Origin: JBBDLF01 sp040879025
Lineage (GTDB): Bacteria > Pseudomonadota > Gammaproteobacteria > Pseudomonadales > Pseudohongiellaceae
Direction: 5' to 3'
NCBI GenBank assembly: GCA_040879025.1
Contig: JBBDLF010000025.1
Coordinates: 1-64,000 of the forward strand
DNA: 64,000 nucleotides
The notes below the pieces were generated by a model. The model saw only the letters and a list, made by a program, of their open reading frames with translations. It was not told the origin of the DNA and did not search any database. The first letter of the stretch is position 1; every line of letters begins with the position of its first letter. A program made the position numbers and the translations under genes. Below, in pieces: positions 26,305 through 35,311 of this stretch.

Positions 26305-29004
26305 ATGTCTGACATAGCCAAGCAGGTTTTACCCGTCGCTCTGGAAAGCGAAATGAGAGAGTCCTACCTGGCATACGCCATGAGCGTTATTGTCGGGCGT
26401 GCCTTGCCGGATGTGCGGGACGGTCTGAAACCGGTGCACCGCAGGGTGCTTTTCGCCATGAATGTCCTCTCCAATGACTGGAACAAGCCGTACAAGAAGT
26501 CGGCGCGGGTTGTAGGGGATGTGATCGGTAAATATCACCCTCATGGTGACAGCGCGGTCTACGACACCATTGTGCGCATGGCCCAGCCGTTTTCATTGCG
26601 CTATCCACTCGTGGATGGTCAGGGCAACTTTGGTTCGGTGGACGGCGATGCGGCGGCCGCGATGCGTTATACCGAAATCCGCATGGCCAAGGTTGCGCAC
26701 GATCTGCTGGCGGATCTGGACAAGGAAACCGTCGATTATACGGAAAACTACGACGGGACAGAACACATTCCCGATGTGCTGCCAACGCGCATTCCAAACC
26801 TATTGGTCAATGGCTCGTCCGGTATCGCTGTGGGCATGGCGACCAATATCCCACCACATAACCTGACCGAGATCGTCAATGGTTGCCTGGCCTTGCTGGA
26901 TAATCCGGACATTGACATCGACGGGCTGATGGAACACATCACCGGTCCCGATTTTCCAACAGCGGCAATCATCAACGGTCGGGCCGGTATTGTTGAAGCG
27001 TATAAAACCGGACGAGGCCGCATTTACATCCGGGCGCGCGCGGAAATCATCGAGGATGAAAAGACCTCTCGGCAGACCATTATCATCACCGAGATTCCCT
27101 ACCTGCTGAACAAGGCGCGGCTGATCGAGCGCATCGCGGAACTGGTCAAGGAAAAGAAACTTGAGGGCATCAGCGAACTGCGTGACGAGTCCGACAAGGA
27201 CGGATTGCGTATTGTCGTTGAATTGCGCCGCGGTGAAGTGGGAGACGTGGTACTGAATAATCTGTATTCGCAGACTCAGTTGCAGGCGGTATTCGGAATT
27301 AACATGGTAGCTCTGGTGGATGGCCAGCCGCGACTGGTCAACCTCAAAGAAATACTTGACGCATTTATTCGTCACCGTCGTGAAGTGGTTACCCGCCGTA
27401 CGGTTTATCTGTTGCGCAAGGCGCGTGAACGCGGGCATATTCTGGAAGGTCTGGCGGTAGCCCTCGCGAACATAGACACGGTCATCGAACTGATCAAAAC
27501 CTCACCCTCATCCGCAGAGGCCAAAGAGAAACTGTTAGCACGAAGCTGGAAATCAGACAGTGTGATGAAAATGCTCGGTGAAGCCGGCGCCGACGCCTGC
27601 CGCCCTGACGATCTTGAACCACAGTACGGTCTGAAAGACAACGAATATTACCTGTCACCGGCCCAGGCGCAGGCCATTCTGGATTTGCGACTGCACCGCC
27701 TGACCGGCATGGAACAGGAAAAACTGATCAGCGACTATGCCGAACTGCTGAAACAGATCTCCGACTATCTGGAAATTCTTGGTAATCGCGAGCGTCTGCT
27801 GCGGGTAGTAAGGGAAGAACTGGAAAAGGTCAGGGATGAGTACGGTGACAATCGCCGCACTGAAATAGTGACCTCGCAACTGGACCTCACAATGGAGGAC
27901 CTGATCAGCGAAGAAGACCGCGTGGTCACGATTTCCCAAACAGGTTATGCCAAATCCCAACCGCTGGCAGACTATCGCGCGCAGCGTCGCGGAGGCATGG
28001 GCAGGGCGGCGGCGGCTGTCAAGGAAGAAGACTTTGTTGAACATTTACTGGTTGCGAATACCCACGATACCTTGCTGTGTTTCACCAGCGCCGGCAAGGT
28101 GTACTGGCTGAAGGTCTACCAGATTCCGCTTGCCAGCCGTGCCGCCCGTGGTCGACCAATCGTCAACATCCTGCCGCTGGAGGAAGGTGAGCAGATAACC
28201 AGCATGTTGCCCATTCAGGAATATCGTGAAGACCAGTTTATCTTTATGGCAACCGCCAGGGGTACCGTCAAAAAAACTTCGCTGACGAGTTTTTCGCGGC
28301 CGCGCAGCGTCGGTCTCAGAGCGGTGGAACTCGACGAAGACGACTGTCTCATCGGCACCGCTTTGACCGATGGCAGCCGCGATGTCATGTTGTTCAGCAG
28401 CAGCGGCAAGGTGATTCGATTCAATGAGGGGGATGTTCGCGCGATGGGCAGAACCGCACGCGGGGTAAGAGGCATCCGGTTGACCGGCGATCATGAAACC
28501 ATTTCACTCATTCTGCCTGAGTCAGGTTGCCAGATTCTCGCGGTGAGCGAGCACGGCTATGGCAAACGAACCGACGTGGATGAGTTCCCGGTTTATGGCC
28601 GCGGGGGCCAGGGGGTTATCGGCATCCAGGCCAGTGAACGCAATGGCCGCACAGTCGGTGCTGTCCAGGTTACCGAGGGCAATGAAATCATGCTGATATC
28701 CAATCGCGGAACGCTGGTACGAACCCGGGTGGATGAAGTGTCGGTTCAAGGCCGCAACACCCAGGGCGTGAGGCTGATTAAAGTGAAGGACGACGAATTG
28801 CTGGTAGGTGTGGAACGCGTTGAAGAGCCGGAAGAACTGGAAGCCCTCGACGAAGCCGCCGAACAGGATGCCGTCGTAGTCGTTGACAGCACAGAGGAAG
28901 GTGAAAAGCCCGACGAAAATCAGGCAGGCAATGGCGCAGGCAACAGCGATGACAGGGATGAACGCGATGAAGACAACAACGGCGACAAGGGAGAGGCCGA
29001 GTAG
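26305..29004 (+). CDS. gyrA: DNA gyrase subunit A
   Basis: An 899-residue type II topoisomerase subunit. The catalytic tyrosine is Y122 (AAMRYTE). At the quinolone-resistance positions it has S83 and D87 (HGDSAVYD), the usual wild-type residues. The GyrA box reads QRRGGMG, with Met where Lys is usual. The C-terminal tail is strongly acidic (last 50 residues or so, rich in Asp, Glu and Asn). ATG 26305 matches the E. coli numbering; GTG 26287 is less likely. It leads the gyrA-pheA-tyrA/aroA-cmk-rpsA run. Confidence 0.97.
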   Translation: MSDIAKQVLPVALESEMRESYLAYAMSVIVGRALPDVRDGLKPVHRRVLFAMNVLSNDWNKPYKKSARVVGDVIGKYHPHGDSAVYDTIVRMAQPFSLRYPLVDGQGNFGSVDGDAAAAMRYTEIRMAKVAHDLLADLDKETVDYTENYDGTEHIPDVLPTRIPNLLVNGSSGIAVGMATNIPPHNLTEIVNGCLALLDNPDIDIDGLMEHITGPDFPTAAIINGRAGIVEAYKTGRGRIYIRARAEIIEDEKTSRQTIIITEIPYLLNKARLIERIAELVKEKKLEGISELRDESDKDGLRIVVELRRGEVGDVVLNNLYSQTQLQAVFGINMVALVDGQPRLVNLKEILDAFIRHRREVVTRRTVYLLRKARERGHILEGLAVALANIDTVIELIKTSPSSAEAKEKLLARSWKSDSVMKMLGEAGADACRPDDLEPQYGLKDNEYYLSPAQAQAILDLRLHRLTGMEQEKLISDYAELLKQISDYLEILGNRERLLRVVREELEKVRDEYGDNRRTEIVTSQLDLTMEDLISEEDRVVTISQTGYAKSQPLADYRAQRRGGMGRAAAAVKEEDFVEHLLVANTHDTLLCFTSAGKVYWLKVYQIPLASRAARGRPIVNILPLEEGEQITSMLPIQEYREDQFIFMATARGTVKKTSLTSFSRPRSVGLRAVELDEDDCLIGTALTDGSRDVMLFSSSGKVIRFNEGDVRAMGRTARGVRGIRLTGDHETISLILPESGCQILAVSEHGYGKRTDVDEFPVYGRGGQGVIGIQASERNGRTVGAVQVTEGNEIMLISNRGTLVRTRVDEVSVQGRNTQGVRLIKVKDDELLVGVERVEEPEELEALDEAAEQDAVVVVDSTEEGEKPDENQAGNGAGNSDDRDERDEDNNGDKGEAE

Positions 29005-29011
29005 GTTTGTG

Positions 29012-29872
29012 ATGCAAGTCGTCGATACCAGTACCCGGGTAGCTTTTCTCGGACCGCAGGGGACTTTTTCTCACAGCGCCGTGCTGCGGCAATTTCCTGC
29101 CGAGGTCTCCCTGAAGGATTTTGTCACCATTGATGAAGTCTTCACGGCAGTGGAGAACGGGGAGGCCGACTTCGGCGTTGTGCCGGTGGAAAATTCCACG
29201 GAAGGGGCGGTCAATAACACCCAGGATTGTCTGGTGGATACCAGTCTGAAAATTGTGGGTGAAGTCATCGTGCCCATCGAGCACCATTTTTTGTTCAAAC
29301 GAGGCACCGACATCACGCGAATCAACAAGGTGGTGTCCCACAAGCAATCTCTGGCTCAGTGCCGGAAATGGCTGGTGGCACAGTGGCCGAATCTGGCGCA
29401 GGAAGAAGTGGCGAGCAACGCCGAGGCAGCCAGGCGCGCCACTGTTGAAGATAACGTAGCCGCTATTGCCGGTGAGATGGCCGCGACGATTTACGGTCTT
29501 GAAATCGCCGTTTCCCGTATCCAGGACCAGCGCAACAACAGTACCCGGTTTCTGGTGCTTTCGAAGTCGCCCGCGCCCCCTGTCGGGAAGGATAAAACCA
29601 GCATTCTGGTTTATACCGAGAATCGGCCGGGGGCTCTTTTCCGGATTCTGGAGCCGTTTGAACGCAACAAGGTGAGTCTCACCAAGATAGAAACCCGGCC
29701 TTCAAAAAAAGAAGTCTGGGATTATGTATTTTTTATCGATTTCGAAGGGCATGTTGATGATGAGCCCATCAAGGCGCTTTTTGAAAAGCTCAAGGATTGT
29801 ACTGCGGAGGTCAAGGTGCTCGGTTCCTATCCCATGGCTTCACCGGCCTCGGTTTCCGGGGAATCAAGGTAG
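29012..29872 (+). CDS. pheA: Prephenate dehydratase without chorismate mutase domain
   Basis: A 286-residue protein making phenylpyruvate from prephenate. It has the dehydratase domain (VAFLGPQGTFSHSA, VVPVENSTEGAVNNT, and the catalytic TRF in NNSTRFLVL) and a C-terminal ACT domain for phenylalanine feedback (TENRPGALFRILEPF, KIETRPSKK). The usual gammaproteobacterial P-protein has an extra chorismate mutase domain of about 90 residues at the N-terminus, which is absent: the upstream frame is inside gyrA. The start is the ATG at 29012, 7 bp after gyrA. serC and hisC, found around pheA in pseudomonads, are missing. Confidence 0.92.
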   Translation: MQVVDTSTRVAFLGPQGTFSHSAVLRQFPAEVSLKDFVTIDEVFTAVENGEADFGVVPVENSTEGAVNNTQDCLVDTSLKIVGEVIVPIEHHFLFKRGTDITRINKVVSHKQSLAQCRKWLVAQWPNLAQEEVASNAEAARRATVEDNVAAIAGEMAATIYGLEIAVSRIQDQRNNSTRFLVLSKSPAPPVGKDKTSILVYTENRPGALFRILEPFERNKVSLTKIETRPSKKEVWDYVFFIDFEGHVDDEPIKALFEKLKDCTAEVKVLGSYPMASPASVSGESR

Positions 29873-29877
29873 TGACC

Positions 29878-32151
29878 ATGACGACCGCACTCGGTGACAA
29901 GCACATTCTCATTGTCGGTCTTGGACTGATCGGCGGCTCGGTGGCGCGCCGCTTGAAACAGAACAACCCGCAACAGCCTGTGACAGCTTTTGACAAGGAT
30001 GCATCGCAACTCGCTCAGGCGCGGGATGAAGGAGTAATCGACAATATCGCGGGTGACCTCGCGGCTCTTGCCGCGGTTGCTGATTTGATCGTGGTGGCGG
30101 TTCCTTCCCTGGCCACCGGTCCTGTGTTTGAACAACTGGTAAAAAATCTGAAACCGTCTGTGGTCATCACGGATGTGGCCAGCGTCAAGGGAAAAGTTGT
30201 CGCCGACGCAGGCAAGTTGGGTCGATTTGCCGCCCGGTTCGTGCCAGGGCACCCTATCGCGGGTTCGGAAAAAAGCGGCTATTCCGCATCGTTCCCCGAC
30301 CTGTTTGCGCACCGCCGGGTCATTTTGACTCCGCTTGAAGAAACGGATGCCGATGCCATTCGCCTCACACACCTGTTGTGGCGAGAAACAGGCGCGGAAG
30401 TTCATGGAATGAGCGTATCCCGCCATGACGAGGTATTGGCGGCTACCAGTCATCTGCCGCACCTGCTGTCCTATGCTCTGGTGGACGTTCTGGTCAAACA
30501 GGCGCAAAGCGAGGAAATTTTTCGGTATGCCGCCGGCGGGTTCGCCGATTTCAGCCGGCTGGCATCCAGCGATCCTGTCATGTGGGCTGATATATTCATC
30601 GCCAACTCAGGTGCCACCGGCGTCATTCTGGATGAGTATATCGATAACCTCGCCTCCCTGAAGGCGGCTCTTGTTAAACAGGATCACGGCGGTCTTGTTA
30701 CCATGTTCTCCGCGGCCCGAGCCGCGCGTGAAAAATTTATCAGCAGGTACTTCAATAGTAGCCAAAATAGCCAAGGCCACGAATTTCCGAAGGAAAACGA
30801 AGTCGTGTTCGTGGCTGATCCCGGCGGCTCCGTGAGCGGTGACATTCGTGTGCCGGGAGACAAATCCATTTCCCATCGCGCCATAATCCTCGCGGCGCTT
30901 GCCGAGGGCGTGACGCAGATCAGCGGGTTTCTTGAAGGTGACGATTCCCTCAATACTCTGGCCGCTTTTCGTGAAATGGGTGTGACCATCATCGGCCCGG
31001 AAAACGGTAAGGTTGTGGTATACGGTGTCGGTAAAAACGGACTAAAGGAACCGCGCAAACCGCTGTATATGGGTAATTCCGGCACCGCCATGCGACTGCT
31101 CTGTGGTTTGCTCGCGGCGCAGGCATTCAACAGCGAACTCACGGGCGACGAATCCCTGAATGGCAGGCCCATGGGCCGCGTCGCGGACCCCCTGCGTCGG
31201 ATGGGGGCCGTAATAAGCCTGAAACACGACAATGACAGTCCTGGTGGCGCCGGCAAAACCGATACGCCTCCGATTCGCATTACTGGAAATGCCGCGTTGC
31301 ACGGCATTGACTATGTCATGCCCATGGCCAGCGCCCAGGTTAAGTCCTGCCTGCTTCTGGCGGCACTGTATGCCGAAGGTGAAACCCGCATTACGGAACC
31401 GGCCCCGTGCCGTGATCACACGGAAAGAATGCTGGCGGGATTCGGCTATCCTGTCGTTCGGCGGGACGGCACGGGAGTCACGATTGTTTCCGGGGGCCAT
31501 ACTCTGGCGGCGGCGGATATCGCGGTGCCGGGAGATATTTCGTCAGCGGCATTTTTCATGGTGGCGGCCAGTATCATGCCGGGCGCCGATCTGGTTCTGC
31601 GTCAAGTCGGCGTCAATCCGACCCGGGCCGGCATCATCACGCTGTTACGATTGATGGGGGCTGATATCGGCGTAAGCAACGAACGTGTCGCAGGCGGAGA
31701 ACCGGTGGCTGATATCCGGGTTCGCTACGCGCCGTTGCACGGCATTAAAATACCGCCGGAACAGATTCCGCTGGCAATCGATGAATTTCCGGTGCTGTTT
31801 GTCGCCGCCGCCTGCGCCGAAGGTTGTACCGTGTTGCACGGCGCCGAAGAACTGCGGGTGAAAGAGAGCGACCGTCTGCAGGTTATGGCGGACGGACTGG
31901 CCTTGCTGGGAATTGAAAACCAGATTCACGCTGATGGCATTGCCATCGAAGGCGGTACGCTGGGTGGGGGTGAGGTCGACAGCCATGGAGACCATCGCAT
32001 CGCCATGTCATTTGCCGTGGCCTCCCTGCGTGCCACCGGACAAATTCGGATTCGCCACTGTGCCAATGTGAGCACGTCATTCCCCGGCTTTGTGGAACTG
32101 GCCTCCCGCGTGGGCATCCGTCTTTCGGCAACCCGGACAGGAGCGGATTGA
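29878..32151 (+). CDS. Fused prephenate dehydrogenase/EPSP synthase (TyrA-AroA)
   Basis: A 757-residue fusion. Residues 1 to about 300 are the NAD-dependent TyrA part (ILIVGLGLIGGSVARRL; HPIAGSEKSGY), for tyrosine synthesis. From about residue 320 on is AroA, 5-enolpyruvylshikimate-3-phosphate synthase (VPGDKSISHRA, NSGTAMRLL, RVKESDRLQ). The fusion is known in pseudomonads and relatives. AroA keeps Gly in the LYMGNSGTA loop. The ATG at 29878 follows AAGG; a GTG at 29872 is an alternative start. Its stop overlaps the cmk start (TGATG). Confidence 0.95.
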   Translation: MTTALGDKHILIVGLGLIGGSVARRLKQNNPQQPVTAFDKDASQLAQARDEGVIDNIAGDLAALAAVADLIVVAVPSLATGPVFEQLVKNLKPSVVITDVASVKGKVVADAGKLGRFAARFVPGHPIAGSEKSGYSASFPDLFAHRRVILTPLEETDADAIRLTHLLWRETGAEVHGMSVSRHDEVLAATSHLPHLLSYALVDVLVKQAQSEEIFRYAAGGFADFSRLASSDPVMWADIFIANSGATGVILDEYIDNLASLKAALVKQDHGGLVTMFSAARAAREKFISRYFNSSQNSQGHEFPKENEVVFVADPGGSVSGDIRVPGDKSISHRAIILAALAEGVTQISGFLEGDDSLNTLAAFREMGVTIIGPENGKVVVYGVGKNGLKEPRKPLYMGNSGTAMRLLCGLLAAQAFNSELTGDESLNGRPMGRVADPLRRMGAVISLKHDNDSPGGAGKTDTPPIRITGNAALHGIDYVMPMASAQVKSCLLLAALYAEGETRITEPAPCRDHTERMLAGFGYPVVRRDGTGVTIVSGGHTLAAADIAVPGDISSAAFFMVAASIMPGADLVLRQVGVNPTRAGIITLLRLMGADIGVSNERVAGGEPVADIRVRYAPLHGIKIPPEQIPLAIDEFPVLFVAAACAEGCTVLHGAEELRVKESDRLQVMADGLALLGIENQIHADGIAIEGGTLGGGEVDSHGDHRIAMSFAVASLRATGQIRIRHCANVSTSFPGFVELASRVGIRLSATRTGAD

Positions 32152-32816
32152 TGCCCGGGCCGGTTCCGGTAATAACGATTGACGGCCCCAGTGGGTCCGG
32201 CAAGGGAACCATCGCTGATCGGGCGGCTCGAAGTCTCGGCTACCACCTTCTCGACAGCGGATCGCTGTATCGTATTCTGGGTTGCGTGGCGGCGCAGGAA
32301 AACCTGGATTTCAATAATGCGAAGGCACTCTCCGCGCTGGCCAAGCGTCTGGATATTCGATTCGGTGAATCCGGCCCGGGCTCGGTCACCGTTGACAGGG
32401 TCGACTTTTCAGAGATCATCCGCAGCGAAGAAGCTGGCACCCTGGCCTCCAGAGTGGGTGAAATTCCCGATGTCAGACAGGCATTGCTCGCACGCCAAAA
32501 AGCATTTCGCCAACCCCCCGGTCTGGTTGCCGACGGCCGCGATATGGGTACGGTGGTGTTCCCTGATGCCGCCGTCAAAATCTTTTTGACGGCCAGCGCG
32601 GAAGAGCGAGCTGACCGGCGCTATAAGCAGTTGATTGCTAAGGGTATTGGTGCTAAGCTGCCCGACCTTTTGCAAGAGTTAAAAGTACGCGACCAACGGG
32701 ACAGTAACCGTGCCGTGTCGCCGCTCAAACCTGCCGAAGATGCCTGCGTACTGGACACCACCCGCATGACTATTGATGAAGTGGTGGCCAGGGTGCTAAG
32801 CCTGGTGAAGCAGTAA
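32151..32816 (+). CDS. cmk: Cytidylate kinase
   Basis: A 221-residue nucleoside monophosphate kinase phosphorylating CMP and dCMP. It has the P-loop GPSGSGKGT near residue 11, the LLDSGSLYR region (usually DTGAMYR/DSGSLYR), the DGRDMGTVVFP segment and the arginine-rich lid. ATG 32151 overlaps the aroA stop, with AGGAG upstream. It precedes rpsA as in most gammaproteobacteria. Confidence 0.95.
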   Translation: MPGPVPVITIDGPSGSGKGTIADRAARSLGYHLLDSGSLYRILGCVAAQENLDFNNAKALSALAKRLDIRFGESGPGSVTVDRVDFSEIIRSEEAGTLASRVGEIPDVRQALLARQKAFRQPPGLVADGRDMGTVVFPDAAVKIFLTASAEERADRRYKQLIAKGIGAKLPDLLQELKVRDQRDSNRAVSPLKPAEDACVLDTTRMTIDEVVARVLSLVKQ

Positions 32817-33017
32817 CCTCGCCAGAGAGACCGTGGAATTTGAATGGCAGGAAAACGTTGTCCGGAATCTGACCGCCCAGTTATTGTCAGCCCCGGGCCA
32901 AATTAAATTGACCCGCATTGACTGGGTGCGGATTGGGTTGCGACGTGAATCACCCCGAACCGGTTCGAAACCAAAGAATGGATTTACGTTGTAATCTTTT
33001 GTATTTATGGGAAATAT
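32817..33017 (+). promoter_or_regulatory. rpsA leader region
   Basis: The 201 bp between cmk and rpsA hold no gene. They contain a CCGCA...TGCGG stem near 32917-32933, a 12-bp palindrome CGAACCGGTTCG at 32956-32967, and an A/T-rich stretch before the start. Ribosomal protein S1 is known to repress its own mRNA in enterobacteria through a structured leader, so this is the natural place for that control; the structure here is only suggested. Confidence 0.35.
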
Positions 33018-34694
33018 ATGAGCGAGTCATTTGCCGAACTATTTGAAGAAAGTTTAAAAGATATTGATATGACGCCGGGTTCCATTGTCACTGGAACCAT
33101 CATCCACATCGACTCAGACTGGGTGACCGTCAATGCCGGACTCAAATCCGAAGGCGTTATCCCCCGGGTCCAGTTCCTTGATGAGCAAGGCAATTTTTCA
33201 CTGGAAATCGGTGATCAGGTCAAGGTGGCGCTTGAAGCCGTTGAAGACGGTCACGGTGAGACCCGGCTGTCGCGCGAAAAAGCCAAGCGCGCCGAATCCT
33301 GGATGAAGCTTGAAGCAGCCTACGAAAAGAACGAAGTGGTTATCGGTGTGATCAATGGCAAGGTCAAGGGCGGTTTTACCGTCGACCTCGACAACATCAG
33401 GGCATTCCTGCCCGGTTCGCTGGTGGACATCCGCCCGATTCGCGATACCGCGCATCTCGAAGGTCAGGAACTGGAATTCAAACTGATCAAACTGGATCAG
33501 AAACGCAACAATGTGGTTGTGTCACGCCGCGCTGTGCTGGAGGCGGTCAGTTCCGAAGAACGGGATGCTCTGCTTTCGCGGCTGCAGGAAGGCATTGCCA
33601 TCAAGGGTATTGTCAAAAACCTCACCGACTATGGCGCCTTCGTCGATCTCGGTGGCGTGGACGGCCTGTTGCATATTACCGACATGTCCTGGAAGCGTAT
33701 CAAGCATCCCAGCGAAATCGTCAACGTCGGCGACGAGATCAATGTCAAGGTATTGAAGTATGACCGTGAGCGTAATCGCGTCTCTCTGGGTCTGAAGCAA
33801 CTGGGCGAAGATCCCTGGGTCAACATCAAGGATCGTTACCCGGAAAACACCTGCGTCAAGGCAACGGTGACCAATCTTACTGATTACGGCTGCTTCGCTG
33901 AACTGGAGGAAGGGGTTGAAGGCCTGGTTCACGTCTCTGAAATGGACTGGACCAACAAGAACATCCATCCGTCCAAGGTGGTCAATCTGAGTGATGAAAT
34001 CGATGTCATGATTCTGGATATTGATGAAGAGCGACGGCGGATTTCCCTCGGCATCAAGCAATGCTTCCAGAATCCCTGGGACGGCTTCGCCGAACGTTAC
34101 AACAAGGGTGACAGAATCACCGGCAGCATCAAATCCATCACTGACTTCGGCATCTTTATCGGGCTGGAAGGTAATATTGACGGTCTGGTACACCTGTCGG
34201 ATATCTCCTGGGAAGACCAGGGCGAAGAGGCGGTGCGGGAATACAAGAAAGGTGAGGAAATCGAAACCGTCATACTTTCCATTGATCCGGAAAGAGAGCG
34301 TATTTCCCTTGGTATCAAGCAACTTGAGGATGACCCTTTCGTCAATTATGTGGCCGAGCGGGAAAAGGGCAGCATTGTCAAAGGCACGATAACCTCTGTG
34401 GATGCCAAGTCCGCGACGGTTACGCTGACCGAGGGTGTCGAAGGAACCTTGCGGGCCTCTGAAATCAGCCGTGAAAAGGTTGAGGACGTACGTAGTGTGC
34501 TGAACGAAGGCGATGAAATAGAAGTCAAGATAGTCAGTGTGGATCGTAAGAACCGTGTACTGAGTCTGTCGGTGAAGGCGATCGAGATTGACGATGAGAA
34601 AGCCGCCGTCGCCGACCACAAAAATCAGGAATCGGGCAGCGCTGCGCCGGCAACCATCGGTGACCTGATCAAGGCACAACTGGATAAAAAGTGA
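33018..34694 (+). CDS. rpsA: 30S ribosomal protein S1
   Basis: A 558-residue protein with six S1 RNA-binding repeats, each ending in phrases such as RVSLGLKQLGEDPW and RISLGIKQ. It is the full-length gammaproteobacterial form. It promotes mRNA binding and unfolding at the 30S subunit. The ATG at 33018 follows GGGAA. Confidence 0.97.
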   Translation: MSESFAELFEESLKDIDMTPGSIVTGTIIHIDSDWVTVNAGLKSEGVIPRVQFLDEQGNFSLEIGDQVKVALEAVEDGHGETRLSREKAKRAESWMKLEAAYEKNEVVIGVINGKVKGGFTVDLDNIRAFLPGSLVDIRPIRDTAHLEGQELEFKLIKLDQKRNNVVVSRRAVLEAVSSEERDALLSRLQEGIAIKGIVKNLTDYGAFVDLGGVDGLLHITDMSWKRIKHPSEIVNVGDEINVKVLKYDRERNRVSLGLKQLGEDPWVNIKDRYPENTCVKATVTNLTDYGCFAELEEGVEGLVHVSEMDWTNKNIHPSKVVNLSDEIDVMILDIDEERRRISLGIKQCFQNPWDGFAERYNKGDRITGSIKSITDFGIFIGLEGNIDGLVHLSDISWEDQGEEAVREYKKGEEIETVILSIDPERERISLGIKQLEDDPFVNYVAEREKGSIVKGTITSVDAKSATVTLTEGVEGTLRASEISREKVEDVRSVLNEGDEIEVKIVSVDRKNRVLSLSVKAIEIDDEKAAVADHKNQESGSAAPATIGDLIKAQLDKK

Positions 34695-34810
34695 GCGGAT
34701 CCGTGCAGGGAAGCACAGTGCCGGGAGGTGTTGTGCTCTGTACCTTTACCTGTAGCGCCGTTGTTGCCGATAGCTGTTATAGTCGCTGTTTACAGTACAG
34801 AGGATGAACC

Positions 34811-35113
34811 ATGACCAAATCTGAACTCATTGAGCGTATTGCCGGCAAACAGACACAGTTGTCGGCAAAGGACGTGGAGCTGGCGGTCAAGTCGGTTATT
34901 GAGTACATGTCTCAGGTTTTGTCAGAAGGCGGCCGCATTGAGATTCGCGGTTTCGGCAGCTTTTCTCTCCATTACCGGGTACCTCGCATCGGACGCAATC
35001 CCAAAACCGGGACACCGGTGGCGCTCAACGGCAAATATGTACCCCACTTCAAACCGGGAAAAGAACTTCGCGACCGCGTCAACAGGGCGCTGCATGAAGC
35101 TGACAGCTTCTAG
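34811..35113 (+). CDS. ihfB: Integration host factor subunit beta
   Basis: A 100-residue HU/IHF-family DNA-bending protein. The beta-arm contains RNPKTGTPV with the tip proline, and the body has GRIEIRGFGSFSLHYR. Pairing with IhfA bends DNA for sigma-54 promoters, recombination and replication. AGAGGATG lies before the ATG at 34811. Confidence 0.96.
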   Translation: MTKSELIERIAGKQTQLSAKDVELAVKSVIEYMSQVLSEGGRIEIRGFGSFSLHYRVPRIGRNPKTGTPVALNGKYVPHFKPGKELRDRVNRALHEADSF

Positions 35114-35153
35114 CCGGTGCTGCCGGACAGATTGACCCTCCTGACGGAACAGC

Positions 35154-35183
35154 CTGATATCCCCACGATCAAGCTGTTATAAT
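35154..35183 (+). promoter_or_regulatory. Likely sigma-70 promoter upstream of lapB
   Basis: An extended -10 element, TGTTATAAT (35175-35183), lies 45 bp before the short frame at 35228 and about 125 bp before lapB. A poor -35, TGATAT, is at 35154-35159. It suggests that lapB-pyrF can be transcribed independently of ihfB. Confidence 0.45.
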
Positions 35184-35227
35184 GCATTCCCCAATCACTC
35201 TGGCGCGACACGCCTCAAGTTGACTCA

Positions 35228-35311
35228 ATGCGTAAGTTCATGCGCCTGCCGGCCCCCCTGTCTCCCGAAGTCACCCGGTCAGGGGCTGTTGCCCTGAAGG
35301 AAATCAGATGA
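35228..35311 (+). CDS. Possible 27-residue leader peptide before lapB
   Basis: An ATG at 35228 opens 27 codons ending in a TGA that overlaps the lapB ATG (ATGA). The peptide is basic at first (MRKFMRLPAPLSPEV). It occupies the place of lapA but has no membrane helices and is not LapA. Overlap with lapB would give translational coupling. It may be chance. Confidence 0.3.
   Translation: MRKFMRLPAPLSPEVTRSGAVALKEIR

Noticed and set aside
33522..34679. 385-codon minus-strand frame opposite rpsA
   Set aside because: rpsA has clear S1 repeats across this stretch; the antisense frame has no motif or ribosome site.
34714..34750. Inverted repeat AGCACA/TGTGCT after rpsA as a terminator
   Set aside because: The stem is short, the loop long and no T-run follows.
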